64,000 nt of DNA, taken from the NCBI RefSeq assembly GCF_019247635.1, contig NZ_JAFBAR010000107.1:24030-88029 (forward strand), given 5' to 3'. This document shows, piece after piece, positions 43,738 to 53,377 of this stretch. The DNA comes from Mycobacterium sp. (GTDB taxonomy: Bacteria > Actinomycetota > Actinomycetes > Mycobacteriales > Mycobacteriaceae). The first letter of the stretch is position 1. The number at the start of each line of letters is the position of its first letter. Below the pieces are notes generated by a model. It was not told the origin of the DNA. It saw only the letters and a list, made by a program, of their open reading frames with translations, and ran no database searches. The position numbers were made by a program, and so were the translations under genes.

Positions 43738-44955
43738 ATGACCACCGAGATCCGCGTTCTCGACACAAATGACGACCTCGTCGCCGCCGCCAACGTGTTT
43801 CGCACCGCGATGGTCGGGTTCCCGCCCCTGTCGAACCTGCCCCCGGGTGGGATCACCACGTTGCTCGAGCCCGGTCGTACCGTCGGAGCGTTCGTTGACG
43901 GGCAACTCGTCGGCACCGCTGATGCCCAGACGAGTTCCTTGACGCTTCCGGGCGGTGCGGTCGTGCGCCACGCCGCGGTGACACACATCGGGGTGCTGCC
44001 GTCGTTCACCCGGAAAGGCATCGCCAACGGACTGGTGCGTCATCAGTTGGCGGACTTCGCTGCGCGCGGCGAGGTGGCCGCGACCCTGCGCGCGTCGGAA
44101 GCGACGATCTACGGACGGTACGGCTACGGCGTGGCGAGTTCGTCGCAGAGCGTGGAGGTTACGACGGCGCGCGCGGCGATGCGTCCGGATGTCGGGGCGG
44201 GCGGTCCGGTGCGTCTGCTCGACGCGGCCGAGGCGTGGGACGTCCTTCCCCGGATCTGCTCGGCGCATCGCCCGTCTCGACCGGGGACCATTGACCGGCC
44301 GGCGGCGTGGTGGCGGGGCCTACGGATGCGCACCGAATCATCTTTGGGGGCAAGTTATGTCGCGGTGCATGGCGAGCCGGGATCCGAGACGGGCTTCGCC
44401 AGGTACCACCCCGTGGGCACCGAGCAGTGGTTCATCAGCGACCAGCGCACCATCGTGGTCGAGGATTTCTTCGCGCCCACCGCGCAGGCCCACGTCGGGC
44501 TGCTACGCTTCCTGTTCGGGCTCGATCTGGTTGACCGCGTGATGTTTTGGATGCTGCCGCTCGACGACCCGCTGCCTTGGTTGCTGCTCGATCAGCGGGC
44601 GGCACGGGTCACCGGGATCCACGACGAGACGTGGCTGCGCGTCGTCGACGTGGGCGCCGCGCTGTCGGTGCGGGGTTACGCCGGAGAGGGCAGCATCATC
44701 GTTACGGTCGATGACCCTGTCTTGCAAAGCAATTCGGGTAGCTTCGTCATCACCGCCGACGGTGCCGAACCCACTGACCGGCCAGCACAGCTGCACGTCG
44801 GCATCGAGGGACTCGGCGCGGTGCTGCTGGGGGGCGCCAGCTGGCGCAGTCTGGCGGCCGCCGGGCTGGCCCGGGCCGACAACTCGGCGACGCTGGTCGC
44901 GGCCGATCGGCTGTTCGCGGTGCCCGAGGCGCCGCACGCGGGGTTCTATTTCTAA
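43738..44955 (+). CDS. Eis-family GNAT N-acetyltransferase
   Basis: 405 residues. The N-terminal GNAT domain has the acetyl-CoA loop VLPSFTRKGIANGLVRHQLADFAARGE (V/I-x-x-x-x-R-x-x-G). It is followed by SEATIYGRYGYGVA, a central second GNAT-like fold and a C-terminal sterol-carrier-like domain. The chain ends in a free aromatic residue (HAGFYF), as in Eis, where the C-terminal carboxylate helps catalysis. Eis proteins acetylate amines such as aminoglycosides and host or bacterial proteins. It is closer to the Eis2-like group than to M. tuberculosis Eis itself. The ATG at 43738 is chosen. It overlaps the convergent cytochrome gene by four bases. Confidence 0.84.
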   Translation: MTTEIRVLDTNDDLVAAANVFRTAMVGFPPLSNLPPGGITTLLEPGRTVGAFVDGQLVGTADAQTSSLTLPGGAVVRHAAVTHIGVLPSFTRKGIANGLVRHQLADFAARGEVAATLRASEATIYGRYGYGVASSSQSVEVTTARAAMRPDVGAGGPVRLLDAAEAWDVLPRICSAHRPSRPGTIDRPAAWWRGLRMRTESSLGASYVAVHGEPGSETGFARYHPVGTEQWFISDQRTIVVEDFFAPTAQAHVGLLRFLFGLDLVDRVMFWMLPLDDPLPWLLLDQRAARVTGIHDETWLRVVDVGAALSVRGYAGEGSIIVTVDDPVLQSNSGSFVITADGAEPTDRPAQLHVGIEGLGAVLLGGASWRSLAAAGLARADNSATLVAADRLFAVPEAPHAGFYF

Positions 44956-45539
44956 ACCTGGGTTTCCTCTTGCGCGGGAACGGATTTAGCCGACCTGGTG
45001 GGCCAGATGGCCATGCGGTTGATCAGCCCGTCGCGCAGCACCAGGGTGTGGAACAGGACGGCGCACATGTGCGCGGTAAAGGTCAGGAAGAGCAGGAATG
45101 CGAACACGTTGTGGCACTCCCGCAGCACGGCGTAGACGTCGGTGCTACGCGGCGCGATGCCGGGTAGGCGAAAGGGCCCAAGCATGGTGATCGGGAGACC
45201 GGCGGCCGACAGGGTGGCCCAACCTATTAGCGGTTGCACGAAAAGCAGGAAATACAACAGATATTCCGACCCTGAGGCGATGCGACGCTCGAGGGGGCTC
45301 ATGGTGGCCAGGAACGGTGGCAGCCGGTGTGTGAGCCGGTTCGCCAGGCGCACCACGGCGAAGATCAGGATCAATACTCCCAGCGGCCGGTGGATGGCAA
45401 GCAACAGCGGGTAATAAGCCAACGACGCGATCATGGTGACGCCGATCAGCAGTTGCCCGATCACCATCGGGACCATCAGCCAGTGCAGGATCCGGGAAGG
45501 TACGGCGAAACGCGCCGTGGCAGCGGCCTTTTCCGTCAT
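44952..45539 (-). CDS. Cytochrome b561-type diheme membrane protein
   Basis: 195 residues with four membrane helices. Likely heme-ligand histidines are in SRILHWLMVPM, AIHRPLG, RECHNVFAF and FTAHMCAVLFH. This is the prokaryotic b561 (CybB/YodB) pattern, which passes electrons from quinol to a partner. The start overlaps the stop of the upstream catalase-like peroxidase (ATGA), a pairing that suggests b561 supplies electrons to the exported peroxidase. Confidence 0.85.
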   Translation of the reverse strand: MTEKAAATARFAVPSRILHWLMVPMVIGQLLIGVTMIASLAYYPLLLAIHRPLGVLILIFAVVRLANRLTHRLPPFLATMSPLERRIASGSEYLLYFLLFVQPLIGWATLSAAGLPITMLGPFRLPGIAPRSTDVYAVLRECHNVFAFLLFLTFTAHMCAVLFHTLVLRDGLINRMAIWPTRSAKSVPAQEETQV

Positions 45540-46696
45540 GACAGCACCTTGGCGACGTTGACCTCGCTGGGTGACTTGGGTTCCTCGGCGCGCCGGGTGA
45601 AGGAGCGCGCGTACACGGCCGAGCGGGCGGCCAGCAACGGGTCATCGGAGATGGTGATGCCGTCGGGCAGCACCGTCGGATCGAAGTTGATATCACGGGC
45701 GTTGCCCGCTTCCTCGGTCTGCACCGCGGTGATGGTGATGGTGCCGGCGTCGATGGTTCCCCGCGATTGCGGCCACGGTTTGGTGGCGTCGTTGGTCGGG
45801 TCGCCAGGCTCGCCGATCGTGAGGACCAGTCTCCAGTTCAACGGCTGCTTTGCCACCGTTCGGATCAGGTCGTCGAAAAGGTAGTCCTTGTCGACGGCCG
45901 ACGGGGCCACCTCGATAGTGGGGGCACCCTGCGGAATCATCGACCAGCGCACCCGGACGCTCGCCCCGGAGCGATTGGTGAAGTGAAAAGCGTTGAGCCC
46001 GTGGAACGTGCTGTCCACGAACCGGGGACTAGGCGGCGACTGCTTGATGATCTTCATGGCCGCGGCGGTCTCGGGATGCCGGTCAAGGAAGGCGGCCATC
46101 GTGGCGGGATCGGCCTTGCCGGTGTCGGACACGGGTTTGGACGCGAGCAGGCGCTCGTAGAAGCCTTGTGGGGTGCTGTCGGGGAAGACGGGAAGGTTGA
46201 TCATCGCCGTGCGCCACTGCTGACCGTTGGGGGTCTGCAACAGCAGCCCGAGGCCGCGGACCGTGTCGGCCTTGTCGGGCTGATCCGGCAGCCCGCCGCC
46301 CAGCGAGAACCGTCCGATCACCGGCACGTTGCCAACTTGGAAAACCGCCGCCCGGCACACCGCCGCGGCCGCCCCGTTGCTCGCGAAAGTCCCTGTGGCG
46401 CTAAGGCCCTTGGCATGATTGCGGCGAAACCCGTCGTGCCGGCCGTACACGCTTTCGAATCGATCGGTGAACCGGGACGGCGTCAGCGCCTCGGGTCGCA
46501 CCCAGCTTCCCGCATAGGCGAACCCGGCGACGTCGACCGCGGCAACACCACCGACGGCCGCCAGCCCCAGTAGCGCGCCACGCCGGGTCAGTGCGCCGAG
46601 GGCGGCGGATCGAGTGGATTTCGGTTCGGCGACTTCGTCATCCCGGCCGTCATCCTGCTCGTCATCCTGACCGGCGCGGTGCTCACCGGGCTCCAT
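45536..46696 (-). CDS. Tat-exported catalase-family peroxidase (SrpA-like)
   Basis: 386 residues. After an acidic leader comes a Tat-like signal (LTRRGALLGLAAVGGVAAV). The catalase core is short. The distal His is in RRNHAKGLSATGTF, and the proximal heme Tyr is in AARSAVYARSF near the C-terminus, as in SrpA/minimal catalases. It probably reduces peroxides outside the membrane rather than dismutating H2O2. The ATG at 46696 is chosen; ORF-track residues up to 46771 lie in the divergent promoter region. It is coupled to cytochrome b561. Confidence 0.83.
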   Translation of the reverse strand: MEPGEHRAGQDDEQDDGRDDEVAEPKSTRSAALGALTRRGALLGLAAVGGVAAVDVAGFAYAGSWVRPEALTPSRFTDRFESVYGRHDGFRRNHAKGLSATGTFASNGAAAAVCRAAVFQVGNVPVIGRFSLGGGLPDQPDKADTVRGLGLLLQTPNGQQWRTAMINLPVFPDSTPQGFYERLLASKPVSDTGKADPATMAAFLDRHPETAAAMKIIKQSPPSPRFVDSTFHGLNAFHFTNRSGASVRVRWSMIPQGAPTIEVAPSAVDKDYLFDDLIRTVAKQPLNWRLVLTIGEPGDPTNDATKPWPQSRGTIDAGTITITAVQTEEAGNARDINFDPTVLPDGITISDDPLLAARSAVYARSFTRRAEEPKSPSEVNVAKVLS

Positions 46697-46869
46697 GCCC
46701 ACCGTCCTTCCCGTGCGTGTCGAGCGCTGCAACGCAACACCCACCACGACGCGGCACAGCATTTGGTTCAATCGGCCCCGCTATATCGAAGCACCAGCGC
46801 CCAGCCTTGTCTCGGCTCGAAGTGCGCGAGTCGAGTCCCCCGGACCGACCGTTGAACCGTGCCGATTCG

Positions 46870-46898
46870 TTGACTCGCTGCGCCGTGGCGACTACCGT
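46870..46898 (+). promoter_or_regulatory. SigA-type promoter for the deacylase-Rieske unit
   Basis: TTGACT (46870-46875) and TACCGT (46893-46898) are separated by exactly 17 bases. A start near 46905 would leave a leader of about 70 bases before the ATG at 46974. The 277-base gap shows no gene. Confidence 0.6.
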
Positions 46899-46973
46899 GA
46901 GGACTTACGATACCGAACGTAGCGTAATCCGCGCGTCGCGCGTCAGCAGCCCATGACGCCAAGGAGGACACCC

Positions 46974-48746
46974 ATGCTCGACCTGAAGATCACCGGTGGC
47001 ACTGTCGTCGACGGCACGGGTGCGGAGCGCTACCGCGCTGACATCGGCATCAAGGACGGCAAGATCGTCGACCTGGTTCGCCGCGGCGCCGACGACCGGG
47101 GACCGACCGGCTTGGACACGGCCGAAGCCGCTGAGACCATCGACGCGACGGGGCACGTGGTGGCCCCCGGCTTCGTCGACATCCACACCCACTACGACGG
47201 CCAGGTGAGCTGGGACAGCTCGCTCGAGCCGTCGAGCGGTCACGGGGTCACGACCGTCGTCACCGGCAACTGCGGTGTCGGGTTTGCCCCGGTGCGGCCC
47301 GGCAGCGAGCAGTGGCTGATCGAGTTGATGGAGGGTGTCGAAGACATTCCCGGCACCGCATTGACCGAGGGCATCACCTGGGCCTGGGAGAGCTATCCCG
47401 AGTACCTCGACGCAATCGGCAAGCAGAAGTTCGCCGTCGACGTCGGGAGCCAAGTCGCCCACGGAGCCGTCCGCGCCTATGCGATGGGCGAGCGCGGCGC
47501 GCGTAATGAGCCGGCCACGCCCGAGGACATCGCGGCAATGGGTCGCCTGGTGACCGAAGCGATCGAGGCCGGCGCGCTCGGCTTCTCGACATCGCGCACC
47601 CTGGGACACCGTGCGATGGACGGCGAACCCGTGCCGGGAACGTTCGCGGCCGAAGAGGAACTGTTCGGGCTCGGTCGCGCCATGGCGGCCGGCGGACAGG
47701 CGGTGTTCGAGCTGGCTCCGCAGGGAGCCGCGGGGGAGGACATCGTCGGTCCCAAAAAGGAACTCGACTGGATGCGGCGATTGGCCGGCGAAATCGACCG
47801 ACCGGTGTCGTTCGCCCTCATCCAGGTGGACGCGGACCCCAATCTGTGGCGAGAACAGTTGGACCTCTCCGCCGCCGCCCATGCGGCCGGCAGCCGGCTC
47901 TACCCGCAGGTCGCGGCGCGCCCGTTCGGCATGATGATCGGATTCCAGGGTCATCATGGCTTCAGCCATCGGCCGACCTACCGCCGGCTGAAGGCCGAAT
48001 GCAGCCGCCAGGAGCTGGCGCAGCGCCTGGCCGATCCGGCGGTCAAGGCCGCGATCCTGTCCGAAGACGACCTGCCCGCCGACCCGACCCAGCTCTTCGA
48101 CGGCATGTTCGCCCTGGTGCAGTACTCCCTGGGCCGGCTGTACGCGCTGGGCAATCCCCCGGACTACGAGCCCACTCCCGACCGCACCGTCGCCGCGATC
48201 GCCGACGCCCGGGGCGAGGACCCGCTGTCGACCCTGTACGACCTGATGTTGGAGCGGGATGCGACCGCCATGCTGATGCTGCCGCTGTTCAACTACGCCG
48301 ACGGCAACCACGACGCGATCCGCGAGATGATGCTGCATCCCGCGGGCGTGCTCGGGCTCTCCGACGGCGGCGCGCACTGCGGAATGATCTGCGACGCCTC
48401 CTACCCCACCTTCCTGCTGACGCACTGGGCACGCGACCGGCACCGGGGCGAGAAGCTGCCGCTGGAGTACGTGATCCGCAAGCAGTCGAAAGACACCGCG
48501 GACCTGTTCGGGTTGACGGACCGCGGCACGATCGAGCGCGGCAAGAAGGCCGACATCAATGTGATCGACATGAACGCGCTGACGCTGCACCCTGCGGCGA
48601 TGGCCTACGACCTGCCGGCCGGCGGAAACCGGATCCTGCAGGGCGCAAGCGGATACGCCGCGACGATCGTCAGCGGCACGGTGACGCGGCGCAAGGACGT
48701 CGACACCGGGGCGCGGCCCGGGCGGTTGGTGCGCGGGGCGCGGTAA
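46974..48746 (+). CDS. Amidohydrolase-family N-acyl-D-amino-acid deacylase-like protein
   Basis: 590 residues. The metal motif is [12 protein letters not shown] near residue 70. The chain contains [17 protein letters not shown], a family hallmark, [10 protein letters not shown] and the C-terminal LSDGGAHCG with the catalytic Asp. Relatives include D-aminoacylases and M. tuberculosis Rv2913c; a hydrolysed amide is expected but the substrate is open. The ATG at 46974 follows AAGGAGG at ideal spacing. A Rieske oxygenase gene starts three bases after its stop, so the two are likely one catabolic unit. Confidence 0.84.
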   Translation: MLDLKITGGTVVDGTGAERYRADIGIKDGKIVDLVRRGADDRGPTGLDTAEAAETIDATGHVVAPGFVDIHTHYDGQVSWDSSLEPSSGHGVTTVVTGNCGVGFAPVRPGSEQWLIELMEGVEDIPGTALTEGITWAWESYPEYLDAIGKQKFAVDVGSQVAHGAVRAYAMGERGARNEPATPEDIAAMGRLVTEAIEAGALGFSTSRTLGHRAMDGEPVPGTFAAEEELFGLGRAMAAGGQAVFELAPQGAAGEDIVGPKKELDWMRRLAGEIDRPVSFALIQVDADPNLWREQLDLSAAAHAAGSRLYPQVAARPFGMMIGFQGHHGFSHRPTYRRLKAECSRQELAQRLADPAVKAAILSEDDLPADPTQLFDGMFALVQYSLGRLYALGNPPDYEPTPDRTVAAIADARGEDPLSTLYDLMLERDATAMLMLPLFNYADGNHDAIREMMLHPAGVLGLSDGGAHCGMICDASYPTFLLTHWARDRHRGEKLPLEYVIRKQSKDTADLFGLTDRGTIERGKKADINVIDMNALTLHPAAMAYDLPAGGNRILQGASGYAATIVSGTVTRRKDVDTGARPGRLVRGAR

Positions 48747-48749
48747 GCC

Positions 48750-50093
48750 ATGCAGCCGGCGTCGATTTTCGCGGGTAATCCGACCCCTAGCCGCAGGCAC
48801 GTCCAGGAGGACGCGATCGGCACCCCGCCCTCGTCGCCGACGCTGGTGCCCGCCGAACGCTATTACTCCCCGGCGTTCGCCGCACTCGAGGTCGAGCGGA
48901 TGTGGCCGAGGGTGTGGCAGGTCGCGTGCATGCTCGACCACGTCGCTGAGCCGGGTGATTACTTCGAATATCGTTGCGGCCCCTACGGAGTGTTAATCGT
49001 CCGCAGTGACGACGGTGTGCTGCGGGCCTTCCAGAACGCCTGTCGCCATCGCGGCAACTCGCTGTGCGTGGGCTCTGGTGCGGGGCTGCACGAGCTCAAG
49101 TGCGGGTATCACGGCTGGACCTGGGACCTGGCCGGCGTGCTCAAGCGGGTGCCCAATCGCAAGGGTTTCGGCTCGCTGCGGATGTCCGACTTTCCGTTGG
49201 TTCCGGCCCGGGTCGAGGTCTGGGAGGGACTCGTCTTCGTCAACCTCGACATGAGCGCGATGCCGTTGCTCGAGTACCTGGAGGCGGTGCCCGACGACAT
49301 CGCGTGGTGCAACCTGGGCGACTTCCATTGCTACGCAACGCTGACCATCGAGGTCGAGGCCAACTGGAAAACGATCGCCGACGGCTACAGCGAGACCTAC
49401 CACATCCAGACGCTGCACCCCGAACTGCTGCGCTGTGTCGACGATATTCATGCGCCCCAACAAATCTGGGGACATACCGGGAAGTCCGACCAGCCCTACG
49501 GCGTGCAGAGCCCACGTTTCGAGGGCAAGCTGACCGACGAAGAAGTCTGGGACGCCTACGTTTACACGCAGGGCGCGCTGATGGGTGCCGCAGAAGGCAC
49601 GCCGTTCCCCGACCGTCAACCCGGGCAGACGGTCCAGGATCTGATCGCCGAACACACGCGGGCGTTCGCGGCTTCGCGGGGAGTGGACCTGGGCTGGGCC
49701 GACACGGACCGGGTCACCCGGCTGCACCAGTACAACGTGTTCCCGAACATGTCGGTCCTCGCCAACGCCGACCACCTGACGATTTTGAGTTCGCGACCGG
49801 GACCCGACCCGGACCACGGCGAGATGATCATGTTCCTGATGACGCGCATGGCGCCCGGGGCGCCGCGCAGCAAGCCGACGGACGTCCGCGTGCCAGCCGG
49901 CGAGGCCGAACCCGGCATCGTGCTCACCCAGGACATCAAGGTGCTTCCGGGTTTACAGCGTGGCCTACGTCAGCCCGGCTTCACCCACCTCGTGCTGTCC
50001 AACGAGGAGCGCCGCGTGATCAACATGCACCGCAACCTCGAGCGTTACCTCGACCTGCCGGAGTCCGAGCGGATCGCGGCGGCTGACGTCTAA
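48750..50093 (+). CDS. Rieske non-heme iron oxygenase, alpha subunit
   Basis: 447 residues. The Rieske [2Fe-2S] cluster ligands are in CRHRG and CGYHGW (near 92 and 112). The mononuclear iron site is in DGYSETYHIQTLHPEL, where the bridging Asp/Glu and two His are visible. It should hydroxylate an aromatic or other hydrophobic substrate using electrons from a reductase and ferredoxin that are not encoded nearby. The ATG at 48750 lies three bases after the amidohydrolase stop. A strong hairpin follows its stop. Confidence 0.9.
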   Translation: MQPASIFAGNPTPSRRHVQEDAIGTPPSSPTLVPAERYYSPAFAALEVERMWPRVWQVACMLDHVAEPGDYFEYRCGPYGVLIVRSDDGVLRAFQNACRHRGNSLCVGSGAGLHELKCGYHGWTWDLAGVLKRVPNRKGFGSLRMSDFPLVPARVEVWEGLVFVNLDMSAMPLLEYLEAVPDDIAWCNLGDFHCYATLTIEVEANWKTIADGYSETYHIQTLHPELLRCVDDIHAPQQIWGHTGKSDQPYGVQSPRFEGKLTDEEVWDAYVYTQGALMGAAEGTPFPDRQPGQTVQDLIAEHTRAFAASRGVDLGWADTDRVTRLHQYNVFPNMSVLANADHLTILSSRPGPDPDHGEMIMFLMTRMAPGAPRSKPTDVRVPAGEAEPGIVLTQDIKVLPGLQRGLRQPGFTHLVLSNEERRVINMHRNLERYLDLPESERIAAADV

Positions 50094-50094
50094 C

Positions 50095-50156
50095 CGCGAG
50101 CAGACGCAAAAGCACCCAAACGCTCGGCGTGTCGGGTGCTGTTGCGTCTGCTCGCG
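50095..50156. terminator. Bidirectional hairpin terminator between convergent genes
   Basis: CGCGAGCAGACGC and its complement start a 23-base stem (50095-50117 with 50134-50156, one mismatch) enclosing a 16-base loop. It starts one base after the Rieske TAA and ends 13 bases before the kinase stop on the other strand. Similar GAGCAGACGCAAA hairpins occur widely between mycobacterial genes, to my recollection. Confidence 0.8.
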
Positions 50157-50169
50157 AGGAAAGCCGGCG

Positions 50170-51552
50170 TCACGCGGGGCCTCGTCCATCACCAGCGAGC
50201 CGTAGCAACAGTCGCGTGCCACCCAGCGGGCTGGCTTGCAAAGCGGCTGTCCCACCATGTAATTCGGCCTGCTGGGCGACCAGCGCCAACCCCAACCCCG
50301 AACCGGAACGCGACGCCGTCGACCCGCGGGAGAAGCGTTCGAAGACAGCGGCGCGTTCCGCCTCGGGCACACCGGATCCGTCGTCGTCGATCGCGATTTC
50401 CACGCCCTCGGCGGAACTGCTTACGGTGAGCCGGATTTCGCTGGCGTCCCCGTGCTTGACGGCGTTGGCGAGCGCGTTGTCGATGACAAGCCGCAACCCG
50501 GTAGGCAGCCCCACCATGAGGACCGTGGGCGACGGCACCAACGACACCTGCACGCCGGGATAGATGCGCAGCGCATCGTGGGCGGCACGATCCAAAAGCT
50601 CGGTGACGTCGAACGGAACGAAGTCATCGACGGTGGTCAGTTCGCCCTGTGCGAGCCGTTCGAGCGCCGTCAGCGTCGCTTCGATCCGGCTCTGGGTGCG
50701 GATGACGTCGCCCAGCACCTCCTGACGCTGCTCGGATCCCAGCTCCAAGGTGGACAGCACCTCGAGGTTGGTCCGCATGGCCGTCAGCGGTGTGCGCAAT
50801 TCGTGGGAGGCCACCGCGGCGAAGTCGCGGGCCGATTCCAGCGCCGCCCTGGTGCGCTGTTGCTCGTTGCCGATGCGCGCCAGCATCCCCTCGACCGCCT
50901 CGGCGATCTCCACGGCCTCACGCACACCGCGGACCTGGACCTCGTCAGGGCGGGACTGGGCATTGATGGCGCGGGCCTGCTGGGCCAGCAGCAGGAATGG
51001 GTTGACCATGATCAACGAAATCACCCAGCCGACCAGCACGGTGCCACCGATCACCCCGGAACAGATGAGCAACACCCGCAAGTGCAGTTCGTTGATCCGA
51101 TGTTGGGCTTCGGCGCGCGGGGCGGCCAGCGCGATGGATGCCGGACCCGCGGAGAACGTGCGGACGCGGTACTGCACACCGTTGATCGTGGTGTTGGCAT
51201 AACCGTTGGCGAGTTTCGGCACCACGATGTTGGCGGGCACCGACACCGTCACATCGCCAATTCGCGCGGTACGCGCCAGGTTTCCGTCGGGTGTGGGTAG
51301 GTCCGGGTTGATGTGCTGTGTGCTGTTGAGCAGCGTGTCGATGTCGCCGAGGCTGCTGACCGAATCCAGGCGGCGGTCGAGCTGACTGTACTGATCGTTG
51401 GTGACGCCGATCCACACCCAGGCGCCGAGGAGGACGACGAGAGCGACCACCGACAGTTGCGCGACGATGACGATGGTGCGCAGCGACAGCACCCGCATCG
51501 GCAGCCGCAGCCCTAGTACGCGGAGGTCAGGCTCGGCAGGTGGTTCGATCAT
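50170..51552 (-). CDS. PrrB-like sensor histidine kinase without adjacent response regulator
   Basis: 460 residues. One membrane helix lies near 24-48 and another near 165-187, flanking an external domain with PTPDGN and NGYANTTINGVQYRVRTF. A HAMP-like linker follows, then the phospho-acceptor box ASHELRTPLTAMRTNLEVL and the N box (DNALANAVKHG). The G boxes are DDDGSGVPEAER and GSGLGLALVAQQAELHGG. These are close to M. tuberculosis PrrB (Rv0902c), but PrrB lies beside prrA, whereas here no response regulator is present. The ATG at 51552 is chosen. The upstream selB gene ends 19 bases away on the same strand. Confidence 0.86.
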   Translation of the reverse strand: MIEPPAEPDLRVLGLRLPMRVLSLRTIVIVAQLSVVALVVLLGAWVWIGVTNDQYSQLDRRLDSVSSLGDIDTLLNSTQHINPDLPTPDGNLARTARIGDVTVSVPANIVVPKLANGYANTTINGVQYRVRTFSAGPASIALAAPRAEAQHRINELHLRVLLICSGVIGGTVLVGWVISLIMVNPFLLLAQQARAINAQSRPDEVQVRGVREAVEIAEAVEGMLARIGNEQQRTRAALESARDFAAVASHELRTPLTAMRTNLEVLSTLELGSEQRQEVLGDVIRTQSRIEATLTALERLAQGELTTVDDFVPFDVTELLDRAAHDALRIYPGVQVSLVPSPTVLMVGLPTGLRLVIDNALANAVKHGDASEIRLTVSSSAEGVEIAIDDDGSGVPEAERAAVFERFSRGSTASRSGSGLGLALVAQQAELHGGTAALQASPLGGTRLLLRLAGDGRGPA

Positions 51553-51571
51553 CGACCTCAGGATATGCGCG

Positions 51572-53377
51572 TTAACGCACGACCTCGCGGTGACCTGCAT
51601 CCAATCGTCGGGTCCAACCGCGCGCATCCAGGTATTCCAGCAGCGGGATCGCGACCCGCCGAGTGGTGCTAAGCGCCTGCCGCGCTTGGCTCGTCGTGAA
51701 CGGCTGCTCGAGCCGGGCCAGTTCCCGCATCGCCAGCGCGGGTGCCGTCGGTAACAGGACCACGCCGTCACGCAGCCGCAGCACCCGCCCGGCGCGCTCG
51801 GCCGCGGCCAATTCGCGGACACCCAGCTGCAGCGCCGCCAGGTCGTAGGCCTCCGGGGCGTGAAACGGCTCGGCTCGCAGCCGCGCCTCCAGCTCGGCGA
51901 CAGCGATTTCGGCGCGGCCGAGGTCGTCGCGGGTGCCTGCCAGCCGGACGTGGCCGTCCCCCTGGTCGAGTTCCGCGTCACCCGCGACCACGTCCAACAG
52001 CGCTTCGTCGGGCAGACCCAGCAAGTCGCGTGCCGCACCGCGAGAAAGCCCGCCGGCCAACGGATCTCGTGCGTGCAGCTCCTGCACCGCGGTCCGCAGC
52101 CGCTGCACCCACGCGTCGTATGTCGCACCGTGTACCCACCAGCCGTCGAGGACCCGCACCCCAGGGGGTACCGCATCAGGCAGTCCCAGCCTGCGCAAGT
52201 GACTCTCCCGCACCGCACCCCGCCGGGCCACCTCGGCTGCGACGTCACCGCCGACGTCCAGCCCAACTAGCGCTGCGGCCCGGCGCGCGCTGTCACCGCG
52301 CCGCCGCAACGCCGGCGGATCGGCATCGAGCACTTGGGCACCCCCGAGCACCCGGTGGCCACCTGGGTCACGCAACACCAGTCGGTCGCCAAGCACCAGC
52401 GGCAACCACCGCTCGAGAATTAGCCGAGCGTGGTCGTCGTCGAAGGGACGCAGCCTGGCGGGGACCGCCGCGGTGCCTACGTGTACGACGAGTTGCATTG
52501 GCGTATTAGTGAATTCGGTTCCGGTCGTGCGACGCACGTCCAGGGCGCGGGTGCTCGGCCAGGCATCCGGGGTGAGCAGAGCGTCACCGCGGTGGATGGC
52601 GTCGCGGGAGACGCCTCGCAGGTTGAGCGCCACGCGCGCCACCGGGCCCAGCGTCGGGTACGGCTCGCCGCGGCTCTGTAGGCCGCGAACGGCCACCGAC
52701 CGCACCTGTTCCGCGCCGAGCACCTGCAGCTCGTCACCGCGGGCCAGCGTGCCGGCGGTCAGTGTCCCGGTCACCACCGTGCCCGCGCCGGCGATGGTGA
52801 AACAGCGATCCACCCACAACCGCACGCGCTCGGCGGTCGCGGGCGCGGGCACCTGAGCCAGTACGGCATCGAGCGCGGCACGCAAATCCGTCAGCCCAGT
52901 GCCATCGACCGCCGACACGACGACCGCCGGCGCATCCCGCAGCTTCGTGTCGGCCAGCTCCGCGCGAGCCTGCGCGACGACCTCCGCGACGCGTTCCGGT
53001 GCTCGGTCGGCCCGGGAGATCACGATGAGACCGTGACGAATATCTAACGCCGCCAATGCATCCCGATGGTCGCCGGACTGTGCCTGCCACCCCTCGTCGG
53101 CGGCGACGACGAAGCAGACCACCGGGGCCGGACCGAGCCCGGCCAGTGTGTTGGCCAGGAAGCGTTGGTGGCCGGGTACGTCGACGAATGCGACCTCGCG
53201 GCCCGACGGCAAGGACATCCAGGCGAAGCCGAGGTCGATGGTCAGGCCGCGACGACGCTCCTCGGCCCACCGGTCGGGCTCCATTCCGGTTAGGGCGCGG
53301 ATCAGGGTGCTCTTGCCGTGGTCGACGTGACCGGCCGTGGCTATGACGTGGGAGGCGTAGCTGGTCGGAGTGTTCAG
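51572..53377 (-). CDS. selB: Selenocysteine-specific elongation factor SelB
   Basis: About 601 residues. The GTPase domain opens with ATAGHVDHGKST, then MEPDRWAEERRRGLTID and DVPGHQRF; the G4 motif reads SRAD where NKAD is usual. Domains 2-3 follow, and the last 200 residues are winged-helix repeats that bind the SECIS hairpin. No ATG, GTG or TTG lies between the selA stop and the GTPase domain in this frame. The CTG at 53377, which overlaps the selA TGA as CTGA, is the best start by analogy to ATGA coupling. The protein delivers Sec-tRNA to UGA in the fdhA message encoded 5 kb away. Confidence 0.92.
   Translation of the reverse strand: MNTPTSYASHVIATAGHVDHGKSTLIRALTGMEPDRWAEERRRGLTIDLGFAWMSLPSGREVAFVDVPGHQRFLANTLAGLGPAPVVCFVVAADEGWQAQSGDHRDALAALDIRHGLIVISRADRAPERVAEVVAQARAELADTKLRDAPAVVVSAVDGTGLTDLRAALDAVLAQVPAPATAERVRLWVDRCFTIAGAGTVVTGTLTAGTLARGDELQVLGAEQVRSVAVRGLQSRGEPYPTLGPVARVALNLRGVSRDAIHRGDALLTPDAWPSTRALDVRRTTGTEFTNTPMQLVVHVGTAAVPARLRPFDDDHARLILERWLPLVLGDRLVLRDPGGHRVLGGAQVLDADPPALRRRGDSARRAAALVGLDVGGDVAAEVARRGAVRESHLRRLGLPDAVPPGVRVLDGWWVHGATYDAWVQRLRTAVQELHARDPLAGGLSRGAARDLLGLPDEALLDVVAGDAELDQGDGHVRLAGTRDDLGRAEIAVAELEARLRAEPFHAPEAYDLAALQLGVRELAAAERAGRVLRLRDGVVLLPTAPALAMRELARLEQPFTTSQARQALSTTRRVAIPLLEYLDARGWTRRLDAGHREVVR

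Noticed and set aside
46905-48941. 678-residue minus-strand ORF
   Set aside because: Antisense shadow of the amidohydrolase gene, which has a perfect ribosome-binding site and metal motifs.
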